64,000 nucleotides of DNA, from positions 124,001 to 188,000 of the forward strand of contig CAWCUK010000004.1 in the NCBI GenBank assembly GCA_963798775.1. Reading direction: 5' to 3'. The notes under the pieces were generated by a model. That model saw nothing but the letters and a program-made list of their open reading frames with translations, was not told the origin of the DNA and made no database searches. The stretch comes from CAWCUK01 sp963798775. GTDB taxonomy: Bacteria > Bacteroidota > Ignavibacteria > Ignavibacteriales > Ignavibacteriaceae. Each line of letters opens with the position of its first letter. The stretch's first letter is position 1. This document shows positions 1 to 10,073 of this stretch, piece after piece. The translations under genes were made by a program, and so were the position numbers.

Positions 1-709
1 CAGTTAATAAAATTTTAATGGGAATAAAATACGATTTTAGATCGTTGTGAATGAAAGGATGAATTAATTTTTCTTGAATTAAATATTCTTCAAAACTTTT
101 AAATGATTGGCTGCAGCCCGGAAGTTCTTTTAAATGCTGTTCCCCTTTTTCGGAAATTCCTATTTTTTTTACTCCCATATATTCCCATGGAGAATAATCA
201 GCCCATGGAACGGGAGTTACAGTTTCTATGTAATGGCAAAATGAGTTTGAAGTAAAATTAACTCCGACTAAAAGCAAAAATCTATTTTCTTGTTTTGCAA
301 GCCATTCAAGGGGACTTCCGGCACCTAAAGGGCTTTCAGGGGAATTATCTTTTTTTATTTCTTCGGTGACTTTTCCCCAAATAGAAAATGAGTGAGTCGG
401 TGAAGATGTTCTTTTTACTTCCGGCATTTTTCTAAATGTTTCCGGTACAGCGCCCAAAATAGTTTTAGTTTTTTCCCTGTTAAAAATTTCACTGCTGCCG
501 TATGACTTTTTATAACAATATGTAAAAGCCGGAATTATTAATGAACCTTCTTTTGTTAATATTGTTTGTATTTCTTTTATAAAATCTTCAACAGAAATGC
601 CGGGAAATGCCGCTTTTATTTTTCTGAATGATGAATGGCAAATTACATGCTGCCTCTGCCGCAAACCTATTTCTTGTAAAAAAGATTTCATAATAAATTC
701 TGTTAACAT
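1..709 (-). CDS. AAC(3)-family aminoglycoside N-acetyltransferase-like protein (3' end outside window)
   Basis: The reverse strand from the ATG at 709 stays open to the window edge, giving 236 codons with no stop. The translation has the Antibiotic_NAT (AAC(3)) pattern: an early HSSFRKI stretch, then EGSLIIPAFTYCY, then GAVPETFRKMPEVKRTSSPTHS, the family's fRk-p-a-RS-HP-hS motif in variant form. Known members move an acetyl group from acetyl-CoA to the 3-amino group of aminoglycosides; many chromosomal relatives have unknown substrates, so resistance should not be assumed. A second in-frame ATG lies at 691. No clear Shine-Dalgarno precedes 709, but TATAAT-like sequence lies just upstream. It is the last gene of the minus-strand run and is separated from the GH94 gene by a hairpin. 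Confidence 0.75.
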   Translation of the reverse strand, partial: MLTEFIMKSFLQEIGLRQRQHVICHSSFRKIKAAFPGISVEDFIKEIQTILTKEGSLIIPAFTYCYKKSYGSSEIFNREKTKTILGAVPETFRKMPEVKRTSSPTHSFSIWGKVTEEIKKDNSPESPLGAGSPLEWLAKQENRFLLLVGVNFTSNSFCHYIETVTPVPWADYSPWEYMGVKKIGISEKGEQHLKELPGCSQSFKSFEEYLIQEKLIHPFIHNDLKSYFIPIKILLT

Positions 710-787
710 ATTACAAATATTATATAATAGTTATTCATAATAATATTTTTGAAAAATTTTTATTGATTTTGTGGATTTAATTTGAAC

Positions 788-821
788 TGACTCAAAAATA
801 TTAAATTTCATTTTTGAGTCA
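788..821. terminator. Perfect 12-bp hairpin between the GH94 and AAC(3)-like genes
   Basis: A perfect inverted repeat pairs 788-799 with 810-821 around a 10-nt loop. It lies 19 bp past the GH94 stop codon. The stem is AT-rich at its inner end and no long U-tract follows on either strand, so it may be a terminator or an mRNA 3'-end stabilising hairpin. Confidence 0.5.
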
Positions 822-839
822 GCGGAAAAGAATGGTTGA

Positions 840-3254
840 TTATAATTCAATTAATACATTTATTACTTCCTCTTTATGCTCGGAAGGATTAAGAAAATTT
901 GTTTCTGCCTCTTTGCCGTTTACAGAAATTTTCTTAACTCCGCTGTTATTTCCGTTTGGATTCAACACGCGTAGTTTAACTGTTTTTCCTCTAAATTTCC
1001 TTTCGGCTTTAAATTCTTTCCATCCGGATGGAATGTTCGGTGAAATTCTCATTCCGGTTAATGTAGTCTGAAAACCTAATATATGATCGAGCCCTATTCG
1101 CAGCATCCAAACAGCGGTTCCCGTTAACCATGAGTGGCTTGCTTGTCCTTCGGTCGGATGATCCTGGCTTGTTACATATTCTGCGTAAACGTAAGGTTCA
1201 ACTTCATAAATATCATTTCTTTCCGATGAATTCAGCGGCATCATTCTTTTATATATTTCGTATGCGAATTCCGCGTCACCGTTCATTATAGAAGCTAAAA
1301 TAAACCAGCTTGAAGCATGATTGAAAATCGCGCCGTTTTCTTTTTTCCCGGGAACACAGCGGCTGATTAATCCTACATTATCTTCAACTTCAGAATAAGA
1401 AGGCCAGCAAATTTGCATTCCGTTTGGACGGGCTAAAAAATCTTTAACAGAATCCAAAGCTTTGTCGGCTCTTTCTTTAGGCGCTAAACCGGAAATTACC
1501 GACCACGACTGCGCGTTTAAAAAGATTTTCCCTTGTTTATTTTTGCCGGTTCCCAGAGGCTGACCGTTATCTCTAAACGCTCGAATATACCAGTTGCCGT
1601 CCCAAGCTATTTTATTTACAATCGAGCCTAATTTGCTGTATTCTTCTTCCCATCTTTTTAAAGTTTTATAATCGCGCCTATGTTTTAAGAGAGGAAAAGT
1701 TTTACGTAAAACATAAGCTAAAAAGAAAGCTCCCCAAATAGTTTCTCCTTTTCCTTTCGGACCAACGTGATCAAGAGTGTCATTCCAATCGCCGTTCATT
1801 ATTTTGGGCAATCCGCGCTTAGTTGTTGCTGATATGGCGAAATCTAACGCTCTTACCAAATGCTGGTAAACCTTTCCTTTTGTTCCGTCGTAATAATTTA
1901 CTTTTTCATCAAGAATGGAAAAATCTCCGGTTTCATTTAGATATTCCACAAGGCCGAAAGGAATCCAAAGCGGAGTATCGGAATGATTTGTCCTTTCGCC
2001 CCATTCGGTAATTTTGAAAAAATTGTGAAGTGTTGATCCGTCTTTAAATTGAAAGCGCAGCGCGTTTAATAATCTGGCTCTTACTCTTTCCGGTTCTGAA
2101 ATTACAACTCCGAGAATATCTTGAAATTGATCCCGCATTCCGGTTCCGAATAAAAGCCCGCCGTGATAATAACCGGAATTTCTTGCCATATCAAAAGTAA
2201 CGGCCGCTTGATATTGATTCCAGACATTCAGCATTGTGTTAAATTTTTCATCCGGAGTTTCAACTTTTATGTTTGATAAATATTTATCCCAGTTATTTTT
2301 TAGTTCTTTAAATTTTTTATCAATCTCTTTTACTTTTGTAATTTCATTCCACTTTATTTCCTCATGAGGTTCATCTGATTCTTTTGAAGAAACTTCCATT
2401 ATAACCGCGAATTGTTTGGATGAATTTCCCTTCAGATTTAATTTGGATTGAAGCGCCGCAATAGGATCGCCGGCGGTAATTTCTGTATTTTTCATTCTGC
2501 CGGTTTCAACGGATTCAGGATTCGCCTCCGAACGCCAGCGGCCGATAAAATTATCTAAACTTCCGTCAAACCCGCTGATAGGCAGTGTTTGCGTAAAATG
2601 TATTTTATATTTCCAATCAATGTTAGGCTGTGAAACGGAAACTTTTTTATTCAGTACCCAATATCTTCGGGTGGCAGTTAATGCTTTATTCTTTTTATCA
2701 AAAAATACTTCCGTAAAATGTTTATCGTTCGGTTCGTTAATTAGATCATTTAAAGCGTTGCCCATCAATAATTCTGTAAACGAATAAACTTCAAGTTTTC
2801 TTTCTTTATCCGCCAAATTCTTTAATGAAACTCTCCAAATTTCCGCGTTAACATCAGAGGGAACGAAATAAGTTATTTCTCCGTGAATGCCTTCTACTTC
2901 GGTAATAATTTTTGTATAGCCTTGTCCGTGCCTACATTCGTATAAATCGTATTTTACATCTATCGTCGGCGCCCAGCTTAACGACCAGTATTTCCCGGTT
3001 TCGGCATCTTTTATTATTACATATCTTCCCGGCCGGTCCCACGGGAGAGAATTATACCGCATTCTCGTTAATCGGTTGTCCCGCGGTGTTTCTAAATAAC
3101 TGAAGCCGCCGCCGGTGTGAGAAATTAATCCCGCGTAATTTTCATTCCACATGTAGTTAAACCAGGGCCTTGGAGTACGGGGATTGGTTATTACGAATTC
3201 TCTTTTGTCTTCTGTAAAATATCCGTATTTATTTTTTAGCATGCTTCTCTTCAT
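840..3254 (-). CDS. GH94 disaccharide phosphorylase (chitobiose/cellobiose phosphorylase-like)
   Basis: This 804-residue protein looks like a GH94 inverting phosphorylase. These enzymes split a beta-linked disaccharide with inorganic phosphate to give a sugar 1-phosphate and a free sugar in the cytoplasm. The start (KYGYFTEDKREFVITNPRTP) matches the beta-sandwich domain of cellobiose and N,N'-diacetylchitobiose phosphorylases. GMRDQFQDILG lies at about 372-382 and the catalytic motif NGDWND at 487-492, where the last Asp is the family general acid. No signal peptide is visible. The substrate cannot be read from sequence; the general look and the nearby NanE gene make amino-sugar disaccharides worth testing. 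It lies 178 bp downstream of the SDR gene, so it may have its own promoter. A second start (MLKNKY) is four residues in. Confidence 0.88.
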   Translation of the reverse strand: MKRSMLKNKYGYFTEDKREFVITNPRTPRPWFNYMWNENYAGLISHTGGGFSYLETPRDNRLTRMRYNSLPWDRPGRYVIIKDAETGKYWSLSWAPTIDVKYDLYECRHGQGYTKIITEVEGIHGEITYFVPSDVNAEIWRVSLKNLADKERKLEVYSFTELLMGNALNDLINEPNDKHFTEVFFDKKNKALTATRRYWVLNKKVSVSQPNIDWKYKIHFTQTLPISGFDGSLDNFIGRWRSEANPESVETGRMKNTEITAGDPIAALQSKLNLKGNSSKQFAVIMEVSSKESDEPHEEIKWNEITKVKEIDKKFKELKNNWDKYLSNIKVETPDEKFNTMLNVWNQYQAAVTFDMARNSGYYHGGLLFGTGMRDQFQDILGVVISEPERVRARLLNALRFQFKDGSTLHNFFKITEWGERTNHSDTPLWIPFGLVEYLNETGDFSILDEKVNYYDGTKGKVYQHLVRALDFAISATTKRGLPKIMNGDWNDTLDHVGPKGKGETIWGAFFLAYVLRKTFPLLKHRRDYKTLKRWEEEYSKLGSIVNKIAWDGNWYIRAFRDNGQPLGTGKNKQGKIFLNAQSWSVISGLAPKERADKALDSVKDFLARPNGMQICWPSYSEVEDNVGLISRCVPGKKENGAIFNHASSWFILASIMNGDAEFAYEIYKRMMPLNSSERNDIYEVEPYVYAEYVTSQDHPTEGQASHSWLTGTAVWMLRIGLDHILGFQTTLTGMRISPNIPSGWKEFKAERKFRGKTVKLRVLNPNGNNSGVKKISVNGKEAETNFLNPSEHKEEVINVLIEL

Positions 3255-3432
3255 TATTTTTATTGTGTGAAAATGACTATAATTCCGGAAAATTTGTTTT
3301 TGAATTATTCTTACTTTCTAAAGCAGAAAAAATATATATTCTTGTTTTTCCGCGGAGAATTTTAAACAAAATAAATCTTTCACAGCAAAAATAACATTTG
3401 TAGTTTTAAATATGAAAGGAGAAGCGGAAATA

Positions 3433-4233
3433 TTAATTTATTCCCTTTTGAGCGTTATAAGCCAGCTTAGCGGCAAAAGTTTTGGGAAGAAGTTTCGCGC
3501 CGAATGCAAGTATTTTATTTGTTGTCCCGGGAATAACAATATTTTTTCCTTCTTTTAACGAATCATAACCTTCTTTTGCTACTGTTGCCGCGTTCATAAC
3601 TTTTATCTTCTTGCTTTTCATTAGTCGGGAATTTTCCAGATTTGCGCGTTCTTGAAAATTTGTTTCGGTGGGGCCGGGACATAAAGTGGTTACATTTATT
3701 TTTTTATCCTTTAGCTCGTTTGCCAACGCCTCGGAAAAATTTAGCACATAAGATTTAGTCGCGTAATAAACAGCCATCAATGGGCCGGGTTGGAAAGCTG
3801 CTGTAGATGCTACATTCAGTATTCTTCCCCCGCCGTTTTGCGACATTTTTCTAGAGAATAATTTACACAGGTGTGTTAAAGAGGAGATGTTAACCTGAAT
3901 CATATTCAATTCTTTCTCGATAGAAGTTTCAAGGAAACTTCCGTATTCCGCAAAACCCGCGTTATTAACAAGAACATCAACATGAATATCTTCGGAAATT
4001 ATTTCATCAAATATTTCTTGTGGAGAATTTGGCACAGAAAGATCTTTGACGATTACCTTTGCGAATATATTATATTTTTCTTCCAGTTCGCCGGCCACTT
4101 CTTTAAGTTTCTCTAAATCTCGCGCTATTATTACCAGATTATATTTATCCTGCGCGAAAAGTTTGCAAAGTTCATACCCTATTCCTGTTGAAGCCCCTGT
4201 AATTAAAGCGGTCTTTTTTTCATTCTTTGCCAT
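3433..4233 (-). CDS. Short-chain dehydrogenase/reductase (classical SDR)
   Basis: The 266-residue protein is a classical SDR with an N-terminal Rossmann fold. It shows TGASTGIG (cofactor glycine motif, from residue 13), NNAG, a catalytic Ser in NVASTAAF, and YYATK with catalytic Tyr and Lys. The DltE/YqjQ-like body (LVIIARDLEKLKEVAGELEEKY) suggests an NADP(H)-linked oxidoreductase, but the substrate is not predictable. It sits inside the minus-strand sugar cluster between the GH38-like and GH94 genes, 101 bp after the former. Membership in the pathway is possible but rests only on position. Confidence 0.85.
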   Translation of the reverse strand: MAKNEKKTALITGASTGIGYELCKLFAQDKYNLVIIARDLEKLKEVAGELEEKYNIFAKVIVKDLSVPNSPQEIFDEIISEDIHVDVLVNNAGFAEYGSFLETSIEKELNMIQVNISSLTHLCKLFSRKMSQNGGGRILNVASTAAFQPGPLMAVYYATKSYVLNFSEALANELKDKKINVTTLCPGPTETNFQERANLENSRLMKSKKIKVMNAATVAKEGYDSLKEGKNIVIPGTTNKILAFGAKLLPKTFAAKLAYNAQKGIN

Positions 4234-4334
4234 TTATACTCCTGCTTTTTAAGTTTGGAATATAATAGTACATTATAAAATTTTTAAATTCTGTGACCTC
4301 CCGCCTTAAATTTATTTAAATATCTTTGGTTTGA

Positions 4335-7115
4335 TTAAAACCAAACTTTTACGGAAACTATTTTTTTGTACGGCGCGTCAACTGCTATTTCTTTTTTATC
4401 TTTTATAGAAATTTTAGAGACTGTTATTTCTTCAAGTGTTACTATTTCAGCTTTTTTTATTTTTTTGAAAAATATGATTCTCCCTTTTATATCTTCAATT
4501 GTGGGATTATAAAATCTGAGGACGAAACAATTTTCTTCACCGTTTTCCGCTTTCTTCAGACAACTGAATATTAATTCTTCGGGTTGAATTTCTAAAAATG
4601 AGTGGGAAGGGGAGAATGTCCCTCCGGTTTTCCCTGTTTGAATTAAACTGATTTCATTATTGAAATTAATAGCTTCTTTGTAAACTTTCCCTTCCTGCCA
4701 GCTTCCGCTGTGGGGATAAAATGCTAATCTGTAATTCTGCTCGCCTAAGCACTGGCTTCCTTTTTGGTACGAATAATCTTCAACGGAACTCGGCTGAATT
4801 ATAAATTTGAAAGTACGCAGGAGTGTCACAGCTAAAGTTTGATTTGCGTCATTCAATACTTCATATTCTTTTAAACCATCTACTAAAACCGCGGCTCCGT
4901 TTATTCCGTCATTAACATCAACAAAATTGTGCATCGGAAAATCATACATCGGCTGTTCTATCCAATCTTTTGAATTTATTCTTTCGGTCGTTCTTTCTAC
5001 AACATCAAATTGTCCTTCTCCGTATGAATATTTTGCATTTAATTTTAAAGGAAACATAAATCGAAGCCGATGACTTTCAGCCTTATTTTCTAACTTTATT
5101 TCAAGACCGACTTTTCCGGAATCTTTTCTTAAAGTTATATAAAGTTGAATTGGAATTTTTACTGTTTTTCCTTTTTTCTTCATTCTTTCTTCTAAAGTTG
5201 CCGGTACAACAAGTTTATGTTTTACAAGTACCGTGGCCGATAGAATTCCGTTTTCTATTAATTTTATTTTTGCTTTTTCTTTGAGAGTTGTTATAAAAGG
5301 TTTAGCGGCGCTATGAACCCAGGCATGGCCGGATTCGCCTTCATCGTAAAAATATCCAAGTTTATTAAAGGATTTATTATTTGCTTTATCGGTTATATTA
5401 AATGTTCCGTTTTTATTAAAAGTAATAGTTAAAAATCTATTAGATAAATGAGGAAATCCCTTTGAGGTTTGAGCGATATTTTTTTCATTGTTTTTAGAAA
5501 TATTTTTCGCCGGTTTTACTTCATAACTTTTTATACCGAATGGAGCGACATCCTTTAATTGCAGAAGACATTCATATCTTTTCATTTTAAAAAACATCGG
5601 ACGGTCAATCATTTGTTCTAAAACCGGTTCTTCATGATTAATGGATTTTATCTGTACCGGGATATCGTTTCCTTCGCTATCAAAAATTTTTATTGATCCT
5701 TTATCTAAATCCTGCGGAACATCCACCGATGCTTCAACAACTTCATTCCTTAAATAATTATTCGGATTTAAAGCGGCAAGAAAAATTTGATATTCTTCTT
5801 TTCCTTCAGTTTTAAAAGAGGAATGATCAATGTTGAGTGAAATAAATTTGCAAGCTCTTTCAAAAACTCCCTTTGATATTTCTATCGCTTGTTTATAGCG
5901 GAACATCATATCTTCATGAATTTCATCTAAACTGCAGCCGCCGATTGAATCATGCGCGGAATTTTGAATTAAGTAATTCCACGCGATGCCAAGATAGCGG
6001 TCGTTTATATTAAGCCCGATAATTCCTGCTAAAGAATTAAAAGTTTCCGCGTAAAACTGAAGCCATCTTTCGGCATCAAAATTTTTCTGTTTCAAATACA
6101 TTCTCGCGGAAGTTGTATAGCCGTACATATTTCCGCTTCTTCTGTCGTATTGCGCGCTTCTACGTTCGCCTGTTACTAATTTTAAAGATTTTTTATCGGC
6201 GCTTTCTTCAATTAATTTTGAGTAATCTTCAAGAGTGCTGTGTTTAACATTTAATTCCGGGAATTCTTTTTTAATATCTTTTAAAATATTTACGGTTTTT
6301 ACATTCGGTCCGCTGGAATCATGTCCTTCCATCCAAATTACATGCGGAGTCGTAAAATCATCCGCCTGATCTTTTACTATAGCTTCTACTGATGATTTTA
6401 TATTTTCTTTATAATATTCGTCTTTGGGATCAATGATGAAATAATCTTCTTTACTCATATATTTATCGGCAAAATGAAAAGGAACTCCGCCACGTTCCCA
6501 TTTATATTCAACATCATAAAATCCTTCTTTATGCACTGCCGGGCGATATATATAAAAATAAAAATTATATCTCGGCATCGTGGAAAATCGTGAGGTAATT
6601 GATTTTGTCCCGTCGGATCCTTCCCATAAAAATTCTGCTTTTGGACTATCGATCGAGTTAACACCACGATAAAACATAATTAGTTTTATTCCGAAACCGG
6701 AATAGATTTGCGGAAGCTGAGAGATTTGTCCCCACGAAAAAGGAGAGTAACCCACTTTGCTCGCGCCGCCGAATTCTGCGCATGTTTTATGTCCGAGCAA
6801 TAAATTTCTTATTAAATTTTCACCGCCTATTTGAAATTCTTCCGGCAAAATATACCATGGCCCAATGAAAAGCCTTTTGCCTTCAACAAATTTTTTTATT
6901 GTTTCTTTTTTGTTTGGACGAATTTCTAAATAATCGTTTATTACAATTGACTGGCTGTCTAGATGAAACGCGCGGTAATCCGGTTCAGTTTCTAAAATTT
7001 CTAAAACTTTATCAATCATGTTAACAAGCATTTGGCGGTTCCGCTGGAAAGGAAAACGCCATTCTCTATCCCAATGAGTATTTGAAATTACATGAAAGAC
7101 CTTATCTTTTCTCAT
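4335..7115 (-). CDS. GH38 alpha-mannosidase-like protein lacking the catalytic nucleophile Asp
   Basis: This 926-residue protein has GH38 architecture. The N-terminal metal motif SNTHWDREW carries His14 and Asp16. A GHDSSGP segment with Asp266 could supply the acid/base, and the later zinc ligand lies in QNSAHDSIGG (His388). A long C-terminal beta-sandwich follows. In the family, the segment written here KVGYSPFSWGQ normally reads GY-PDSFGQ; its Asp is both nucleophile and zinc ligand. Here it is Phe126 (codon TTT at 6738-6740, read directly). The protein is full length otherwise and not frameshifted, so this looks like a change of function, not decay. It starts 18 bp after the HAD gene and is probably co-transcribed. 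No signal peptide is visible. Ordinary retaining mannosidase activity is doubtful. Confidence 0.82.
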   Translation of the reverse strand: MRKDKVFHVISNTHWDREWRFPFQRNRQMLVNMIDKVLEILETEPDYRAFHLDSQSIVINDYLEIRPNKKETIKKFVEGKRLFIGPWYILPEEFQIGGENLIRNLLLGHKTCAEFGGASKVGYSPFSWGQISQLPQIYSGFGIKLIMFYRGVNSIDSPKAEFLWEGSDGTKSITSRFSTMPRYNFYFYIYRPAVHKEGFYDVEYKWERGGVPFHFADKYMSKEDYFIIDPKDEYYKENIKSSVEAIVKDQADDFTTPHVIWMEGHDSSGPNVKTVNILKDIKKEFPELNVKHSTLEDYSKLIEESADKKSLKLVTGERRSAQYDRRSGNMYGYTTSARMYLKQKNFDAERWLQFYAETFNSLAGIIGLNINDRYLGIAWNYLIQNSAHDSIGGCSLDEIHEDMMFRYKQAIEISKGVFERACKFISLNIDHSSFKTEGKEEYQIFLAALNPNNYLRNEVVEASVDVPQDLDKGSIKIFDSEGNDIPVQIKSINHEEPVLEQMIDRPMFFKMKRYECLLQLKDVAPFGIKSYEVKPAKNISKNNEKNIAQTSKGFPHLSNRFLTITFNKNGTFNITDKANNKSFNKLGYFYDEGESGHAWVHSAAKPFITTLKEKAKIKLIENGILSATVLVKHKLVVPATLEERMKKKGKTVKIPIQLYITLRKDSGKVGLEIKLENKAESHRLRFMFPLKLNAKYSYGEGQFDVVERTTERINSKDWIEQPMYDFPMHNFVDVNDGINGAAVLVDGLKEYEVLNDANQTLAVTLLRTFKFIIQPSSVEDYSYQKGSQCLGEQNYRLAFYPHSGSWQEGKVYKEAINFNNEISLIQTGKTGGTFSPSHSFLEIQPEELIFSCLKKAENGEENCFVLRFYNPTIEDIKGRIIFFKKIKKAEIVTLEEITVSKISIKDKKEIAVDAPYKKIVSVKVWF

Positions 7116-7133
7116 AAACTTTCTCTAAAAATT

Positions 7134-8507
7134 CTATTTGATAAATAAATTATATTTAAGTAAGACTTCAGGAAGTCCCGCGTTTGCAATATGAGACGCG
7201 GCTTCAAGATTGTGTCCGGCAGTCTGAGCAAAGGGAACGGCAATACAAAGCCCTATTCCGGCGGCACGGATTGAGATTGTTCCGCTTTCGCTGTCTTCAA
7301 ATCCAACTACTTTATTAAAATCATTTTTCCCGATTCCCAACTGGTGAAGCGCTATACTGTATAAATCGCGGTGCGGTTTTAGTCTTATTTCATTTGAGTC
7401 ACTTGCTGTTATAAAGGCGTCGTAATAGTTGTTATAATTCTCAAATAATCTTAAAATTTTCTTTTTTCTTAATGATGTAATTTCCCATTCTTTTACTTGC
7501 TGCCGCATTACTTTAAACACTTCGTTCATTACAATGTTTGCTTCATAGAAAATTGAAGAAGTTACAACGGCTATTTTTAAAGGATTTTCTTCAAATATTT
7601 TGGAAAGTCGTAAAAGATTTTTTTCAAGCTTTTTCTCATTCAAATCTATTTCGGAAGGTGTAATTTTCTGTTTATATTCGTCAACCAAAACATCTTTTAG
7701 TTTTACAATTTCATCTCCGAGTAAACCTTTTACTAACGCGAGAAAAATTGCCGCGCCCGGCATCGGTTCAATTAAATTTTTGCTCGAATCGGAAAGGAGT
7801 TCTTTAGCGAGTTCTTCTCCTGCGCCTCTGTCTATCGCGGATAATATTTCATGATAGCGCTGGTAATAGATAGAAACAGCCGCTTTTACAATATCGCTTT
7901 TCTCGGAAATTTTAAATTTGCCACCGTACTTTTTCAGCAGTGACTTTTGGAAAGACTTAAATTCTAAATCGGTACAATTTTTTTTAGAACATAATTCTAA
8001 AAGTTTTTTATCGCTTAATAAATCTTTGCAGCCGAGATTTGAAAAATTAATCTTAACATCATTTTTGATTCCTTCATCTTTTCCATAAACAAGCAGCCAT
8101 AAACCCGCAAAGAAAAAAGCATCTTTAAGCGAATTGGGTTTAATGTTTTTTGAGTAAGTATTAATTAAATACTCAACATGTTTTGTAGTACTGTTGCCGA
8201 TTATGTGCGGATAATCTTTTAGATGATCTAAACCTTCCCATTCTTTTTTACTAACACAATTGCTGATTTTTCTAATCATCATTTCCAAAGAATGAATACA
8301 CAATTCTTCCGTAGTAGTGGTGGTGCCGTCCATATCCATAACGGCGGCATATAGCTGCTTTACCGATTTTATAATTTTTGGCGCGAGAGGAGAAAGTTCA
8401 AATTTCGGATGAACAAACTGAAGGTTTGGAATAAGCGCGAATTCCTCATTCGATTTGGATAAAATTTCCAGCGCTTCACTTTTTGAAATAATTCTGTTTT
8501 TGTTCAA
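7134..8507 (-). CDS. HAD-superfamily hydrolase, beta-phosphoglucomutase-like, with large cap
   Basis: The 457-residue protein has all four HAD motifs. The nucleophile motif DMDGT lies at residues 58-62, motif II is the VTSS segment, motif III the Lys of LKPHRDLY, and motif IV GFEDSESG. A long helical insertion between motifs I and II makes it about twice the size of ordinary beta-phosphoglucomutases. The family removes phosphate from sugar phosphates or moves it between C1 and C6. Standing between a phosphohexomutase and a GH38-like gene, it probably handles a sugar phosphate made in this cluster. The first ~50 residues have no recognisable domain. Confidence 0.8.
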   Translation of the reverse strand: MNKNRIISKSEALEILSKSNEEFALIPNLQFVHPKFELSPLAPKIIKSVKQLYAAVMDMDGTTTTTEELCIHSLEMMIRKISNCVSKKEWEGLDHLKDYPHIIGNSTTKHVEYLINTYSKNIKPNSLKDAFFFAGLWLLVYGKDEGIKNDVKINFSNLGCKDLLSDKKLLELCSKKNCTDLEFKSFQKSLLKKYGGKFKISEKSDIVKAAVSIYYQRYHEILSAIDRGAGEELAKELLSDSSKNLIEPMPGAAIFLALVKGLLGDEIVKLKDVLVDEYKQKITPSEIDLNEKKLEKNLLRLSKIFEENPLKIAVVTSSIFYEANIVMNEVFKVMRQQVKEWEITSLRKKKILRLFENYNNYYDAFITASDSNEIRLKPHRDLYSIALHQLGIGKNDFNKVVGFEDSESGTISIRAAGIGLCIAVPFAQTAGHNLEAASHIANAGLPEVLLKYNLFIK

Positions 8508-8553
8508 TTTATCTGTAAGTCCATTTTAAGGTTGGAAATGTATTTTTTGAAAA

Positions 8554-9981
8554 TTAGAAGAAAAATTTTTTGCCTTCATTCAACAAAATTTGTACTTCTT
8601 CGGCGGATTCGCCTTCGGCGTAAATTCTTATTAAAGGTTCTGTCTCTGAGGCTCTAATTAAAAGCCAGCGTGTGTTTCCCGCGAGTGTGAATTTTATTCC
8701 GTTTATTATTCCTCGGCTGCTGTTGTAAGGCCTGTAGCTAATTATTTCAAATCCGTCAATGGAAAGGGGAGGAGATTTAAAAAGTTTTGGGAGTCTGTCT
8801 AATCGGCCTTCACCGCTATACTCAAAATCGATTCTGTCGTAATAAATCTCGCCATATTTTTTCCTTATTGTAGAAACATATTGTTCCAGATTCTTAAATC
8901 CTGATTTCGCCAGCATTTCAATCATTATAAGTCCGGAAAATATTCCGTCTCTTTCCGGAATATGATTCTTATATCCGTAACCGCCGCTTTCTTCGCATCC
9001 GAAAGCGACGTCGCTGTTTACCATTTCTTCGCAAATATATTTAAAGCCTACTTGTACTTCATTTAATTTACGATTTGACGCGCGTGCGAGCGTTCTAAGT
9101 TTGTCGGTTACAGAAGAAGTTTTTACAATCTCACCGGAAATTTTCTTATTATTTACAATGTAATCTGATAAACATAATATAGTTTCCTGCGCGTTCAGCC
9201 ATTCACCGTTTCCCAGCATTACTCCTAATCTGTCAGCGTCACCGTCTGTTGCCAGCCCTATTGAATAATTCCCTTTTTGCAATTCTTCTCGTAAAGGCTC
9301 TAGATTTTTTTCAATCGGTTCCGCGGATCTTCCGGAAAAATCGGGCTCGGCAATTTTATAGATTGTTGTACATTTAATATTGTGTTTCCAGCATAATGAT
9401 TCTATTATCTGCTGTCCTGCTCCGCTCATAGAGTCAATAAGAATATTCAGATTTGCTTTTCGTATTGAATCAAAGTCAATCAGATTTTCTAAGTGATCAA
9501 AATACTGCTGTCTTAAATCAACTTGCAGGATATGGCCGTCACTTTTTTTAATTTCATTTTTGCCTAATAACTTTTCAACTTTTAAAGTTTCTTCGGTAAA
9601 AAAAGGGCCGCCGTATGAGGCTTTAAATTTTATCCCGTTATAAATTGCGGGATTATGACTTGCCGTAATCATAACTCCGGCATCCAATTTATTTTCTTTT
9701 ACATAAAATGAAAGTACCGGGGTAGCTTCAATTTTATCCGAAAGAAAAGCTGTGATATTATTCCCTGAAAGTACACGCGCGAAAATTAAAGCGAAGTTTT
9801 TAGAACTTTTCCTTCCGTCATATCCAATAGCGGCTTTTAAATTAGCTTCATCTTTTTTTTCAGAAATAAGATAATCCGCGAAGGCTTGTGCGGCTTCCGC
9901 TACAGTATCGGAATTTATTTCTGTTTCTAATAATCCGCGCCAGCCGTCTGTACCGAAAATTATTTTTTGTTCAGATATCAT
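8554..9981 (-). CDS. Phosphoglucomutase/phosphomannomutase (alpha-D-phosphohexomutase)
   Basis: The 475-residue enzyme interconverts hexose 1- and 6-phosphates. Diagnostic motifs are the phosphoserine loop TASHNP (Ser108), the Mg-binding DGDADR (residues 246-251), the sugar-binding GCEESGGYGY, and a C-terminal phosphate-binding segment with RASETEPLIRIY. The N-terminal FGTDGWRG is typical. Length is normal. It would feed sugar 1-phosphate from the GH94 phosphorylase into the hexose-6-phosphate pool. The next gene (HAD) starts 46 bp downstream, so the two are likely in one transcript. Glucose, mannose or glucosamine specificity cannot be decided by eye. Confidence 0.9.
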   Translation of the reverse strand: MISEQKIIFGTDGWRGLLETEINSDTVAEAAQAFADYLISEKKDEANLKAAIGYDGRKSSKNFALIFARVLSGNNITAFLSDKIEATPVLSFYVKENKLDAGVMITASHNPAIYNGIKFKASYGGPFFTEETLKVEKLLGKNEIKKSDGHILQVDLRQQYFDHLENLIDFDSIRKANLNILIDSMSGAGQQIIESLCWKHNIKCTTIYKIAEPDFSGRSAEPIEKNLEPLREELQKGNYSIGLATDGDADRLGVMLGNGEWLNAQETILCLSDYIVNNKKISGEIVKTSSVTDKLRTLARASNRKLNEVQVGFKYICEEMVNSDVAFGCEESGGYGYKNHIPERDGIFSGLIMIEMLAKSGFKNLEQYVSTIRKKYGEIYYDRIDFEYSGEGRLDRLPKLFKSPPLSIDGFEIISYRPYNSSRGIINGIKFTLAGNTRWLLIRASETEPLIRIYAEGESAEEVQILLNEGKKFFF

Positions 9982-10073
9982 AAAGCCTTTTTAGGATTTT
10001 TATTTAATTTTATAAAATTACTTTTTTAACTGTATATAAAATTATGGGAAATTCTAAGGTAAAAAACGTGATA

